From positions 682,001 to 746,000 of the forward strand of contig NZ_JAGGMR010000001.1 in assembly GCF_017875645.1 (NCBI RefSeq): a stretch of DNA of 64,000 nucleotides, written 5' to 3'. This stretch comes from Nocardia goodfellowii (GTDB lineage Bacteria; Actinomycetota; Actinomycetes; Mycobacteriales; Mycobacteriaceae). Shown here in pieces: positions 44,838 through 53,428 of the stretch (positions within the stretch are counted from its first letter, which is position 1; every line of letters starts with the position of its first letter). Under the pieces are notes generated by a model that worked only from the letters and a program-made list of their open reading frames with translations, ran no database searches and was not told the origin of the DNA. A program made the translations under genes and the position numbers.

Positions 44838-45272
44838 TTATGGCAATTCGGCGCTGGATATGAGCTCGAGCACACGCAGCAATTCGCTGTAGCGGCGCGC
44901 ACCCAGCCGGGCGCGCAACTCCTGCTCGGCCCGGACCTCCTCGGCCCGCACCGAAGCGACCAGTTCCGCGCCGAGCGTGCTGAGCCCGATCAGGATGCGG
45001 CGCCGGTCCTCCTCGGCCGGCAGCCGGAAGATCAGGCCGCGTTCGGCGAGGTAGTCCGCGTGCCGGGTCGCCGAGGAGGGCGCCAGCTGCGAGCGGACCG
45101 CCAGTTCGCTCATGGTGATGCCGGAATCACTGGTCAAATTGCACAGCATCGACCATTGATCAGCGGAAAGCCGCCTGGCGCACAATGCCTCGTCCAGGTG
45201 GCGCAACCAGCGGTGTTCCGCGGCTCGCAGCGCACCGTGCAGCGTGGAATGTCGGCCTACAATGGTCGTCAT
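44838..45272 (-). CDS. MarR-family transcriptional regulator
   Basis: 144 residues. Winged-helix domain with the recognition region ITMSELAVRSQLAPSSATRHADYLAERGL and wing RLPAEEDRRRILIGLS (the D-x-R signature). ATG 45272 is preceded by CAGGAAAC. The long open frame upstream is not coding. It is divergent from a periplasmic-binding-like gene only 49 bases away, so one shared operator probably controls both. Ligand unknown. Confidence 0.88.
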   Translation of the reverse strand: MTTIVGRHSTLHGALRAAEHRWLRHLDEALCARRLSADQWSMLCNLTSDSGITMSELAVRSQLAPSSATRHADYLAERGLIFRLPAEEDRRRILIGLSTLGAELVASVRAEEVRAEQELRARLGARRYSELLRVLELISSAELP

Positions 45273-45321
45273 TGTTTCCTGCCCGCCATGAATTCTGCTC
45301 GAACGAGAAGAAGAGTACCGA

Positions 45322-46398
45322 ATGCCTCCGTTCGGCGAGAGCCCAGACGGCATCATCGAGATCCTCGACATCGTCCCGCGCCAAGGACCGGGCGGGATCG
45401 TGGCCCCCTCCTGCGATGCGGCGATTTCCCTCGCGGTACACGAAATCAACAGTGACACCGGAATTCTCGGGCGCGAAATTCGTACCACGCACATCGACGG
45501 CGGACGCCCGCCGCACGAGGTGGCCGCGGAGGTCGGCGCGCTGCTGGCCACCGGGATGGTGCACGCGATCACCGGCTGGCACACCTCGGCGGTGCGCCGG
45601 GCGGTGGCGCGGGCCAACGACGGCCGGGTGCCCTACCTCTACGCCACGGCGAACGAGGGCCTGACCGACGAACTCCCCGGCGTGCTGCTGCTCGGCGAAC
45701 ATCCCTCCGGCCACACCCTGCCCGCCGTGCACTGGTTACAGCGGGAGCACGGCATCCGGCGCTGGGCGCTCATCGGCAACGACTACATCTGGCCACGGGA
45801 AACCGCCCGCGCCATCCGCAACAGCCTCGCCGACCCGAATGCCATTGTCCTGGAACGGTTCGTACCGCTCGGCAACCAGGATTTCGGTGGCTTCCTGGGC
45901 GAGCCCGCACTGGACCGGGCCGAGGGCGTCATCATCCTCATGGTCGGCAACGACGTGTCCCGGTTCAACCGGCAGTTCGCCGCGACCGGCCGCTCGGCCG
46001 CCCAATTGCGGGTGAGCCCGTCCGCCGATGAGAACGTGCTGCTGTCGGGCGGCATCGGAGCCAACCACAACCTCTATGTCCCGTCGAGCTTCTTCCTCGA
46101 CGACAAGCTCGTCGACAGCGCCGACCGCAAAGCGCGCTACCGGCGCCGGCACGGGGGTTTCGCACCCGCGCTCACCAGTTTCGGCAATGCCACCTACGAG
46201 GCGATGCACACCCTGCGCGGCGTGGCCGAGGCGGTGGGCTCCCTGGATGTGCCCAGCATCCACCGCGCGCTGCTCGACGGCGTGCGGTACCAGATCCCGG
46301 GCGGCACGCGCGGTTTCCGCGGCAATCAGGTCATCCAGCCGGGCTACATCGCGCGGGCGAACGGCGTCGGCTTCGACATCATCGACCGTATCTGCTGA
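45322..46398 (+). CDS. AmiC-like cytoplasmic substrate-binding (Peripla_BP) protein
   Basis: 358 residues of the type I periplasmic-binding fold (branched-chain amino acid/urea-binding and AmiC group): PSCDAAISLAVHEINSDTGILGREI, ATGMVHAITGWHTSAVRRA, WALIGNDYIWPRETA. There is no signal peptide or lipobox: it starts MPPFGESPDGIIEILDIVP. No permease or ATPase lies next to it. AmiC itself is a cytosolic amide sensor that releases the antiterminator AmiR; a sensor role here is inferred from the missing export signal and the divergent MarR gene. Alternatively a transporter component that has lost its signal. Confidence 0.72.
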   Translation: MPPFGESPDGIIEILDIVPRQGPGGIVAPSCDAAISLAVHEINSDTGILGREIRTTHIDGGRPPHEVAAEVGALLATGMVHAITGWHTSAVRRAVARANDGRVPYLYATANEGLTDELPGVLLLGEHPSGHTLPAVHWLQREHGIRRWALIGNDYIWPRETARAIRNSLADPNAIVLERFVPLGNQDFGGFLGEPALDRAEGVIILMVGNDVSRFNRQFAATGRSAAQLRVSPSADENVLLSGGIGANHNLYVPSSFFLDDKLVDSADRKARYRRRHGGFAPALTSFGNATYEAMHTLRGVAEAVGSLDVPSIHRALLDGVRYQIPGGTRGFRGNQVIQPGYIARANGVGFDIIDRIC

Positions 46399-46406
46399 CG
46401 CGAAAA

Positions 46407-46433
46407 CGCCCCGCCACCAGCGGTGACGGGGCG
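46407..46433. terminator. terminator between the AmiC-like gene and purQ
   Basis: CGCCCCG (46407-46413) pairs with CGGGGCG (46427-46433), with an inner CACC/GGTG stem. It serves convergent genes. Confidence 0.7.
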
Positions 46434-46446
46434 CTCGACGAGCAGA

Positions 46447-47124
46447 TTAAGCCGAGACCAGCGAATCCAGCACCGACAGGAAGATGCCCATGCCGTCGTC
46501 GCTCGGGCCGGTCAGCGGTTCGGTCGCGTGCTCCGGGTGCGGCATCAGGCCGACGACCCGGCCGTTGGCCGAGGCGATGCCCGCGATGCCGCGCTGCGAA
46601 CCGTTCGGGTTGGCGCCCGCGTAGCGGAACACCACGCGACCCTCGCCTTCCAGTTCGTCGAGCACCTGGGCGGAGGCCTGGTAGCGACCCTCACCGGACT
46701 TCAGTGGCACCAGGATCTGCGCGCCCGGCTCGTAGCGGGAGGTCCAGGCGGTGTCGACCGACTCGACCTGCAACCACTCGTCCCGGCAGATGAAATGCAG
46801 GCCTTCGTTGCGGGTCAGCGCGCCGGGCAGCAAGCCGGCCTCGCACAGCACCTGGAAGCCGTTGCAGATGCCGAGCACCGGCAGACCGGCCTTGGCGCCC
46901 TCCACGACCTTGCCCATCACCGGCGCGAACCGGGCGATCGCCCCGCAGCGCAGGTAATCGCCGTAGGAGAAACCGCCGGGCACGACGACCGCGTCGACAC
47001 CCTTCAGGTCGGCGTCGGCGTGCCACAGGTTGACCGCCTCGGCGCCGGACAGCGTCACCGCGCGGGCCGCGTCGACATCGTCGAGCGTCCCCGGGAAGGT
47101 GATCACACCGATACGAGCCGTCAC
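46447..47124 (-). CDS. purQ: phosphoribosylformylglycinamidine synthase subunit PurQ
   Basis: Class I glutamine amidotransferase that supplies ammonia to PurL. 225 residues. Nucleophile Cys in [15 protein letters not shown], the triad His/Glu in [11 protein letters not shown], and [19 protein letters not shown] typical of PurQ. GTG 47124 overlaps the purS stop (GTGA). Confidence 0.97.
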   Translation of the reverse strand: MTARIGVITFPGTLDDVDAARAVTLSGAEAVNLWHADADLKGVDAVVVPGGFSYGDYLRCGAIARFAPVMGKVVEGAKAGLPVLGICNGFQVLCEAGLLPGALTRNEGLHFICRDEWLQVESVDTAWTSRYEPGAQILVPLKSGEGRYQASAQVLDELEGEGRVVFRYAGANPNGSQRGIAGIASANGRVVGLMPHPEHATEPLTGPSDDGMGIFLSVLDSLVSA

Positions 47125-47354
47125 AGCCGAACGACCTTCCACTCTTCGATCACGGTGTTGGCGAGCAGCGCTTCGGCGATCTGCTCGAGCTCGGCGTCGC
47201 TGACACTGTCGTCCACGTCGAGTTCGAATCGCTTGCCCTGCCGCACATCCGCGACACCGGCGAATCCCAGACGCGGGAGCGCACCGACGATGGCCTGCCC
47301 CTGCGGATCCAGGATCTCGGCTTTCGGCATCACCTCGACCACGACTCGTGCCAC
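47121..47354 (-). CDS. purS: phosphoribosylformylglycinamidine synthase subunit PurS
   Basis: 77 residues, the small structural subunit that bridges PurL and PurQ. Typical [20 protein letters not shown] start and [19 protein letters not shown] 47354 has GGAG 6 nt upstream. First gene of a purS-purQ pair; purL is 6 kb away downstream. Confidence 0.95.
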   Translation of the reverse strand: MARVVVEVMPKAEILDPQGQAIVGALPRLGFAGVADVRQGKRFELDVDDSVSDAELEQIAEALLANTVIEEWKVVRL

Positions 47355-47433
47355 GCGTTGCTCCTCAGGTGTGGTGGTGGGGGTACCAGAGAAGCCTAGT
47401 TGTTCGCTTCCCCCGCCCAGGCTCCGGGGTCAA

Positions 47434-47439
47434 TACGAT
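47434..47439 (+). promoter_or_regulatory. -10 of the MBL hydrolase gene (leaderless)
   Basis: TACGAT, 6 nt, ATG 47446. Confidence 0.55.
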
Positions 47440-47445
47440 GGCGGC

Positions 47446-48090
47446 ATGCGCATAGCCCACTTCGGCCACTCGTGTCTCCTCGTCGAGCTGCACGGCAAGA
47501 AGGTGCTGTTCGATCCCGGTACCTTCGCCCACGGCTTCGAAGGCATCACCGGCCTGGACGCGATCGCCGTCACCCACCAGCACCCCGACCACATCGATCC
47601 GCTGCGCATCGACGCGCTGATCGACGCCAACCCCGGGGCGCGCCTGTTCTCCGATCCGCAGACCGCCCAGCAGCGCGGCGGCAAGTGGGAGGCGGTGCAC
47701 GCCGGGAACATCGTCCAGCTCGGCGACCTGCGGATCACCGCGGGCGGCGGGCGGCACGCGGTGATCCACCCGGAGATACCGGTCGTCGACAACACCGTCT
47801 TCCAACTCGGCACCGCCGACGACCCGGCCGAACTGGTGCATCCCGGCGATTCGCTGTGGGTGCCGCCGGTGCCGGTCGGCGTGCTGGCGATTCCGGCGGC
47901 CGCACCGTGGATGCGGATCAGCGAGGCCGTCGACTATCTGCGCGCGGTCGGTCCGCGCACCGCGTTCCCCATCCACTACGGGATCATCGAGCCGCGGGCG
48001 CAGGGCATCTACTTCGGCCGGTTGGCCGAAATGGGCCCCACCGGAACCGAATTCACGGTGATCGAACCCGAAGACCAGCGCGAGTTCTAA
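47446..48090 (+). CDS. metallo-beta-lactamase-fold hydrolase (UlaG-like)
   Basis: 214 residues. Metal-binding HxHxDH variant THQHPDHID (about residues 43-51), with MRIAHFGHSCLLVELHGKKVLFDPG at the N-terminus and FPIHYGII providing the C-terminal His. This subgroup (UlaG/UPF0173) includes lactonases and phosphodiesterases; substrate unknown. Leaderless ATG 47446. Ends overlap the convergent M20 peptidase by 4 bases. Counterpart Rv0786c. Confidence 0.87.
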   Translation: MRIAHFGHSCLLVELHGKKVLFDPGTFAHGFEGITGLDAIAVTHQHPDHIDPLRIDALIDANPGARLFSDPQTAQQRGGKWEAVHAGNIVQLGDLRITAGGGRHAVIHPEIPVVDNTVFQLGTADDPAELVHPGDSLWVPPVPVGVLAIPAAAPWMRISEAVDYLRAVGPRTAFPIHYGIIEPRAQGIYFGRLAEMGPTGTEFTVIEPEDQREF

Positions 48091-49448
48091 CGTTCGGCGT
48101 AGGCAGTCAGGAACAACGCCTCGGCCAGGGCCATCTTCTCGATCTCGTTCGGATCCACGCTCTCGTTGGGCGCGTGGATCAGGCACTTCGGCTCCTCCAC
48201 GCCGAGCAGCATGATCTCCGCGTCCGGGTAGGTGTCGGCGAAGACATTGCACAGCGGGATCGAGCCGCCCTGCCCCTGCGTGGTCGCCGCCTTGCCGTAG
48301 GCCGCCGCGAGCGCCGCTTCCATGGCGGTGCGGGCCGGTCCGCCGCGACCGGACCGGAAGGGCGCACCGGTGGCTTCGGTCTCGATCGTCAGTTTCGCCT
48401 GCCAGGGCACGTTCGCCCGCAGATGCTCGGTGAGGGCGTACAGGGCGGCCTTCGGGGTGGTGCCCGGTGGAATGCGCAGGTTCAGGCGCGCCCGAGCGGA
48501 CGGCTGGACCGCGGCCGCGGAACCGACCACCGGCGGTGCGTCGATGCCGAGCACGGTCAAAGCCGGTCGGGCCCAAAGCATATCGGCGACGGTGCCCTCA
48601 CCCAGCAGGTCGACGCCGCCGAGCACGCCCGCGTCGGTGCGGAACTGCTCGGCCGGATACTGCACGCCGGACCAGCGCTGATCATTGGACAGGCCGTCGA
48701 CCGTGGTGTTCCCGTGCTCGTCGCGCAAGGTGGCGAGCAGCTGGATCAGCGCGGCCAGCGCGTCCGGCGCCGCTCCGCCGAACATGCCCGAATGCATCGG
48801 CCCGGCAAGGGTTTCCACGGTGACCACGACATTCACGTTGCCGCGCAGGGTTTCGGTGAGGGTCGGCACGCCGGCCGCGAAGTTGCCGCAGTCGCCGACC
48901 ACGATCGCGTCGGCGCGCAGCATGTCCGGGTTCGCTTCCACGAAGCGTTCCAGCCCGCCCGTGCCCTGTTCCTCGGAACCCTCGCAGACCAGCGTGATGC
49001 CCAGCGGCACATCGGGACCGATCGCGCGCAACGCGGTGAGATGCATGACGATATTGCCCTTGCAGTCGGCGCTGCCCCGGCCGTACCAGCGGCCGTTCTT
49101 CTCGGTCAGCTCCCACACCGGCGTGCGCCAGGCGGCATCGTCCAGCGGCGGCTGCACGTCGTAGTGGCAGTACAGCAGCACCGTCGGCGCGCCCGGCGGC
49201 GCGGGCCGCGAGGCGATGACCGCCTTACTGCCGTCCGGTGTTTCGTGCAGACCCACCTTCGACAGGCCGACCGAGGCGAAGGCGTCGGCGACCCACTGCG
49301 CGGTGCGCTCGCACTCCTCGGGCGGGAACTGGCGCGGGTCGGCCACCGACTTGAACGAAACGAGCTGGGTCAGATCCTTTTTCGCCTGCGGCATCAAAGC
49401 GGCTGTGCGCGTTCGCAATTCGGCGGCCTGCGGCCTGTCGGCGGTCAT
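48087..49448 (-). CDS. M20-family dipeptidase/peptidase
   Basis: 453 residues. Two-zinc exopeptidase: YCHYDVQP (first His and Asp), YGRGSADCKGN (bridging Asp; this family usually has DDKG, here DCKG), CEGSEEQGTGG (catalytic and ligand Glu), GDCGNFAAG, and IHAPNESV near the end with the last His. A dimerisation domain lies at about 200-310 (GPMHSGMFGGAAPDA). ATG 49448 has AGGAG 8 nt upstream. Confidence 0.9.
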   Translation of the reverse strand: MTADRPQAAELRTRTAALMPQAKKDLTQLVSFKSVADPRQFPPEECERTAQWVADAFASVGLSKVGLHETPDGSKAVIASRPAPPGAPTVLLYCHYDVQPPLDDAAWRTPVWELTEKNGRWYGRGSADCKGNIVMHLTALRAIGPDVPLGITLVCEGSEEQGTGGLERFVEANPDMLRADAIVVGDCGNFAAGVPTLTETLRGNVNVVVTVETLAGPMHSGMFGGAAPDALAALIQLLATLRDEHGNTTVDGLSNDQRWSGVQYPAEQFRTDAGVLGGVDLLGEGTVADMLWARPALTVLGIDAPPVVGSAAAVQPSARARLNLRIPPGTTPKAALYALTEHLRANVPWQAKLTIETEATGAPFRSGRGGPARTAMEAALAAAYGKAATTQGQGGSIPLCNVFADTYPDAEIMLLGVEEPKCLIHAPNESVDPNEIEKMALAEALFLTAYAER

Positions 49449-49749
49449 GCCGGTATCTCCTGTGGTTGTCCGGATTTCCAACTCTGCATACGGAATCGGT
49501 GGAACAGGTAGGGAATCAGCAGTCCGACAATACTCATGCCCCGACACCGTCTCGCCTACCTCCTACCGATTATCAGCAATAATGCCGCTACCTCACTGTG
49601 ACACGAGACAGCCAGCACTGCGAGCGCGGACAGCCGATCAAATGGTCCGTGTCGCGAATGATCGGCAATGTGATGCGCGCTGGATATGCGATTCTGGGTT
49701 CGCCAAGTTCTGCCGACCATCGCCGCGAGCGCTCCCGGAGGAGTTGCGG

Positions 49750-50015
49750 ATGCCCGAGAATTCCGACGACCTGTTCGACCGTTTGCGCACCCGCGGCTGG
49801 ACCATCGCGGCCTATCCCCTGCCCGCCGATCGCGGGGACGAGACGGTCATGCGCGCCGTCATCCGGCACGGTTTTCCGTCGACATGGCCGACCTGGCCGA
49901 CCTGCTGATCGCCGATATCGAACGCTGCCCCGGTCAACTCGGCAAGCGCTCGATGGGGGTCGACCGAAACGAGGCGGGCGGGTTCGCCCATGACGGGCGG
50001 CCCGCGGTCCCCTGA
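49750..50015 (+). pseudogene. C-terminal relic of glutamate decarboxylase, frameshifted
   Basis: The first frame reads DDLFDRLRTRGWTIAAYPLP followed by ADRGDETVMRAVIRHGF, then goes out of frame. The frame shifted by one base continues SVDMADLADLLIADIERCPG, to the stop at 50015. Joined, these match the C-terminal end of GadB-type glutamate decarboxylases (RLRERGWQVPAYPLP, VRHGFS-DMADLL). One missing T in the TTTT run at 49872-49875 would explain the shift. The upstream ~150 bases show no remaining PLP domain. It abuts the DUF2334 gene end to end. Confidence 0.7.
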
Positions 50016-50759
50016 CTACGCCGCCCGCGCCGCGATGAACGGCTCCCAGCGGTAGACGTCACTGCGCGCGCCGTGGAACAACGCCAGGTCCACCGCGTCC
50101 AGCATCGCCTGCCGCGGCCCCGGCCGCTGCAACTGTGCCGCCGAAATCGCGAGGCGCAGAACACCTCCGCGCCGAGCCGTGCGCGCCGCACCCAAAATCA
50201 GTGCCCGGCACCACCACGGCTCGGCGCGGAACCCCTCACCGATCCCGTAAACACGGGTCTTCTGCGCGGCATTGCGTTCCAGATCCAGGATCGATGTCAA
50301 TCCCAGCGCGAGCCGGAACCCGACATCGGGCAATGCCGCGATCGCACCACTGGAGGCATCCCAGCGCGGCGCCGCGAACAACCGCGTCCGTAGCTCCACC
50401 TGCTCCATCACCCGATCCGCCGCCGTCAGCCGCAACCGCGCCTCGTGCTTGGGCAGGGTCGCGAATTCCGCGCGCCGTCGCTTCGTCGCCGCCTGGTCGT
50501 ACCCGTGCAGCACGATAGCGTCACCGCGGGCCCGCCGCCCACGCAACCACGCCTGCGTCGCCGGATCCGCGGCGAGCCGATAGCCGCCCTTCAACCGCGG
50601 CGCGACCAGCAGCGACAACCGGATATTCCGCTGATCCATCTCGGCGGCGAATTCGATCGCGGCGTCCCGGGTGGTGTCCCGGATCCCCGACACGGAGACG
50701 AGCAGCTCCGCGGAATGGCAGCTGCCGGAAGCGGCGGGGTGGGTGGGCGCTGCGTTCAT
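50016..50759 (-). CDS. DUF2334 / polysaccharide-deacetylase-like protein
   Basis: 247 residues. (beta/alpha)-barrel-like sequence with LLVSVSGIRDTTRDAAIEFA, LSLLVAPRLKGGYRL, RGDAIVLHGYD (a conserved His-Gly-Tyr motif) and FAAPRWDASSGAI. These place it with DUF2334, distant relatives of NodB-type deacetylases. In canonical members the first strand ends in DD; here it is GIRD, so catalysis is uncertain. ATG 50759; the 3' end touches the glutamate decarboxylase relic. Confidence 0.8.
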   Translation of the reverse strand: MNAAPTHPAASGSCHSAELLVSVSGIRDTTRDAAIEFAAEMDQRNIRLSLLVAPRLKGGYRLAADPATQAWLRGRRARGDAIVLHGYDQAATKRRRAEFATLPKHEARLRLTAADRVMEQVELRTRLFAAPRWDASSGAIAALPDVGFRLALGLTSILDLERNAAQKTRVYGIGEGFRAEPWWCRALILGAARTARRGGVLRLAISAAQLQRPGPRQAMLDAVDLALFHGARSDVYRWEPFIAARAA

Positions 50760-50839
50760 GAACCTACGGTGCCAGACGCACGTGTACTCGACGTGCAGGG
50801 CAAATGACCAGGTAGCGAACTCCGCGTCACGCTCGTGTC

Positions 50840-50845
50840 TAGGAT
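50840..50845 (+). promoter_or_regulatory. -10 of the small secreted protein gene (leaderless)
   Basis: TAGGAT, 7 nt, GTG 50853. Confidence 0.6.
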
Positions 50846-50852
50846 TGCCGGG

Positions 50853-51146
50853 GTGAGAGCAGCATTGTTCAGTGCCCTGGTCACTCCGCTACTTCTGGTC
50901 GCACCGGGGACGGCACTGGCCGACGAGGGGGATCCGCCGCCGATCTTCACTCAGCAGGAAAAGTGCGCCGCGGCAAAGGGTTTCGCGGACAAAGTACGGG
51001 CGCAGCAGCCGGACGCGACCCCGCAGCAGATCGCGGATGTCTATATCGCGGTGCTGGATTCGAAGGGGGCCTACCGGGGGATCGAACACATTCGGGAACA
51101 GAATCGGCAGCAGATGGTCGACGACATCGTGAGCTGCGCGGTCTGA
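50853..51146 (+). CDS. small secreted protein, DUF732-like
   Basis: 97 residues. Signal peptide of about 23 residues (MRAALFSALVTPLLLVAPGT, ALA cleavage site). The mature part is helical with two cysteines (CAAAKGFAD and the terminal SCAV) that could form one disulfide, plus QQPDATPQQIADVYIA. This resembles the DUF732 group of small exported actinobacterial proteins; function unknown. GTG 50853 is fixed by TAGGAT-N7. Confidence 0.78.
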   Translation: MRAALFSALVTPLLLVAPGTALADEGDPPPIFTQQEKCAAAKGFADKVRAQQPDATPQQIADVYIAVLDSKGAYRGIEHIREQNRQQMVDDIVSCAV

Positions 51147-51150
51147 TCCG

Positions 51151-51213
51151 CGCGCGAACCTTCGCGCGCTCGGGATGACGGCGGCGACGCGGTCGTCCCG
51201 AGCGTCGCGAAGG
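51151..51213. repeat. compound inverted repeat between convergent genes
   Basis: CCTTCGCG (51159-51166) pairs with CGCGAAGG (51206-51213), and CTCGGGA (51169-51175) with TCCCGAG (51196-51202). The left edge is also a local palindrome CGCGCGAA-CC-TTCGCGCG (51151-51168). Terminator or REP-like element. Confidence 0.65.
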
Positions 51214-51228
51214 CGCTCCGCGACAGTG

Positions 51229-53376
51229 TTATTCGCTCGCCAAGCCGACGGTGTCGAGCAGCCAGGCGAACTCGAAGGCGATTTCCTTCCACTTCTCGTA
51301 ACGACCGCTGACGCCGCCGTGCCCCGCGCTCATTTCGGTCTTGAGCAGCAGCTGGGAATCCCCGGTCTTGGTGGCGCGGAGTTTGGCGACCCACTTGGCC
51401 GGTTCGACGTAGAGGACACGCGTGTCGTTGAGACTGGTGATAGCGAGGATGGCCGGGTAGTCCTTGGCCTCGACGTTCTCGTACGGCGAATAGGACTTGA
51501 TGTAGTCGTAGACTTCCTTGTCCCGCAACGGATTTCCCCACTCGTCCCATTCGATGACGGTGAGCGGCAGCTCCGGGTCCAGGATGGAGGTGAGCGGGTC
51601 GACGAACGGGACGCTGGTCAAGATGCCCTTGAACAGTTCGGGCGCCATATTCGCCACCGCGCCCATCAGCAGGCCGCCCGCGCTACCGCCGTCGGCGACC
51701 ATGCGGTCCGCCGCCGTCACCCCGGAATCGATGAGATGCTTCGCGCAAGCGATGAAGTCGGTGAAGGTATTCATCTTGGTCAGCGTCTTGCCGTGCTCGT
51801 ACCAGAGCCGCCCCATCTCACCGCCGCCGCGCACATGCGCCACCGCGAACACCATGCCGCGGTCCATCATGGACAGCCGCGCCACCGAGAAGTACGGGTC
51901 GATCGGAGTCTCGTAGGAGCCGTACCCGTAGAGCAGCAACGGCTTCGGGCCGTCGGCGACCGCGTCCTTCTTCCACACCAGTGAGATCGGAACCCGGGTG
52001 CCGTCCGCCGCGACCGCCCAATCCCGGTGCTGCACATACTCATCGGCGTTGTAGCCGCCGAGTACCGGTTGCTCCTTGCGCAGCAGCAGATCGCCGGTGG
52101 CGGGCACATAGTCGTACACCCGCATCGGTGTGAGGAACGAGGTGAGCCCGATCCGCAGCACCGGCTGCTCCCATTCCGGGTTGGCGCCCGCGCCCGCCGA
52201 GAACAACTCCAGATCGAAGTCCAGTTCGCGGCGCTCGCCGTATCCGGTTTCGGTCAGCGGCCACACCGCTACCCGCGGCAGCGCCTCGCGCCGATAACCC
52301 AGTACCAGATGGTCGCGGAAAGCGTCCACATCCTCGAGCCGGACATCGTCGCGATGCCCGATCAGCAGCGTCATGTTCGACGGATCGTGCACCGGTGCGT
52401 CGCACAGCACGAAGTTCTCCGCCTTCACCCCGTCCACGACATCGTTGTGCAGGATCAGGAAACGATCCTCGCCGCCGATCACCGCGTGCTCGACGGAGTA
52501 CTCGACGCCTTCGCGGCGCGGCATGATCACCCGGAATTCGCCCTCGGGGTCATCCGATTCGAGCAGCCAGAGTTCGCTGGTGATCTTGGAGTGCAGCCCG
52601 ATGATCAGGTACTTCTCCGAGCGCGTGGTACCGATGCTGACCCAGAACCGCTCATCGTCCTCATGGAAGACGCGCACGTCCTGCTCGCGGTCGGTGCCCA
52701 GACGGTGCCGCCACACGGTGTCGGGCCGCCAGGACTCGTTGACCGTCTGGTAGAAGACATGCGTCCCGTCGTGCGACCAGGTCGCGCCGCCCGCGGTGCC
52801 CGCGATCTCGTCGGCCAGCAGCTCACCGGTGCGCAGATCCTTGAAACGCAGGGTGTAGCGCTCGTCGCCGACGGTGTCCAGCGAGTAGGCGAGCAGGTTG
52901 CCGTCGCGGCTGACCGAGACCGTGCCGACCGCGATGAAGTCGTGGCCCTCGGCGAGCGCGTTGATGTCGAGCAGCACCTCTTCGCCCGGGATCTCGGTGC
53001 CCGCCTCCAGTTGCGGCGGCGTCCACGCGTCGATGCCCTCGGCGTTCGCATCGATCGGGCACCGGCAGCTGGCGCCGTACTGCTTGCCTTCGAAACTGCG
53101 GGAGTAGTACCAGTAGTCGCCGATCCTGGTCGGCACGGACAGGTCCGTCTCCAATGTGCGCGACTTGATCTCGTCGAAGATCTTCTCCCGCAACCCGCGC
53201 AGATGCGCGGTCTGCGCCTCGGTGTAAGCGTTCTCCGCCGCCAGATAGGCGAGGACTTCCGGGTCGTCCTTCTTGCGCAGCCATTCGTATTCGTCGACGA
53301 AGACATCGCCGTGATGCTTGCGCTCCGCCGGCACCTTCTTGGCGACCGGAGCCGCCACCACACTCTCGACAGACAT
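51229..53376 (-). CDS. ptrB: oligopeptidase B (prolyl oligopeptidase family, S9A)
   Basis: 715 residues. An N-terminal beta-propeller (about 80-430) caps a serine-peptidase domain: nucleophile elbow DGGSAGGLLMGA, Asp in ITSLNDTRV, His in SAGHGGVSGRYEKW. Cleaves short peptides after basic residues; cytosolic. ATG 53376 follows TAGGGT by 7 nt, ruling out the Pro/Ser-rich upstream extension. A single intact gene here, whereas M. tuberculosis has it split (ptrBa/ptrBb). Confidence 0.95.
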   Translation of the reverse strand: MSVESVVAAPVAKKVPAERKHHGDVFVDEYEWLRKKDDPEVLAYLAAENAYTEAQTAHLRGLREKIFDEIKSRTLETDLSVPTRIGDYWYYSRSFEGKQYGASCRCPIDANAEGIDAWTPPQLEAGTEIPGEEVLLDINALAEGHDFIAVGTVSVSRDGNLLAYSLDTVGDERYTLRFKDLRTGELLADEIAGTAGGATWSHDGTHVFYQTVNESWRPDTVWRHRLGTDREQDVRVFHEDDERFWVSIGTTRSEKYLIIGLHSKITSELWLLESDDPEGEFRVIMPRREGVEYSVEHAVIGGEDRFLILHNDVVDGVKAENFVLCDAPVHDPSNMTLLIGHRDDVRLEDVDAFRDHLVLGYRREALPRVAVWPLTETGYGERRELDFDLELFSAGAGANPEWEQPVLRIGLTSFLTPMRVYDYVPATGDLLLRKEQPVLGGYNADEYVQHRDWAVAADGTRVPISLVWKKDAVADGPKPLLLYGYGSYETPIDPYFSVARLSMMDRGMVFAVAHVRGGGEMGRLWYEHGKTLTKMNTFTDFIACAKHLIDSGVTAADRMVADGGSAGGLLMGAVANMAPELFKGILTSVPFVDPLTSILDPELPLTVIEWDEWGNPLRDKEVYDYIKSYSPYENVEAKDYPAILAITSLNDTRVLYVEPAKWVAKLRATKTGDSQLLLKTEMSAGHGGVSGRYEKWKEIAFEFAWLLDTVGLASE

Positions 53377-53383
53377 GGGTTCC

Positions 53384-53389
53384 ACCCTA
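53384..53389 (-). promoter_or_regulatory. -10 of ptrB (leaderless)
   Basis: Minus-strand TAGGGT, 7 nt, ATG 53376. Confidence 0.6.
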
Positions 53390-53428
53390 CTGTTCGAAGG
53401 CCCGCAACCTCGGGCGATGCCCGGAGAA

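Noticed and set aside
46423..47445. Plus-strand coding extension upstream of the MBL hydrolase
   Set aside because: Antisense to purQ/purS; the leaderless TACGAT-N6-ATG at 47446 marks the true start.
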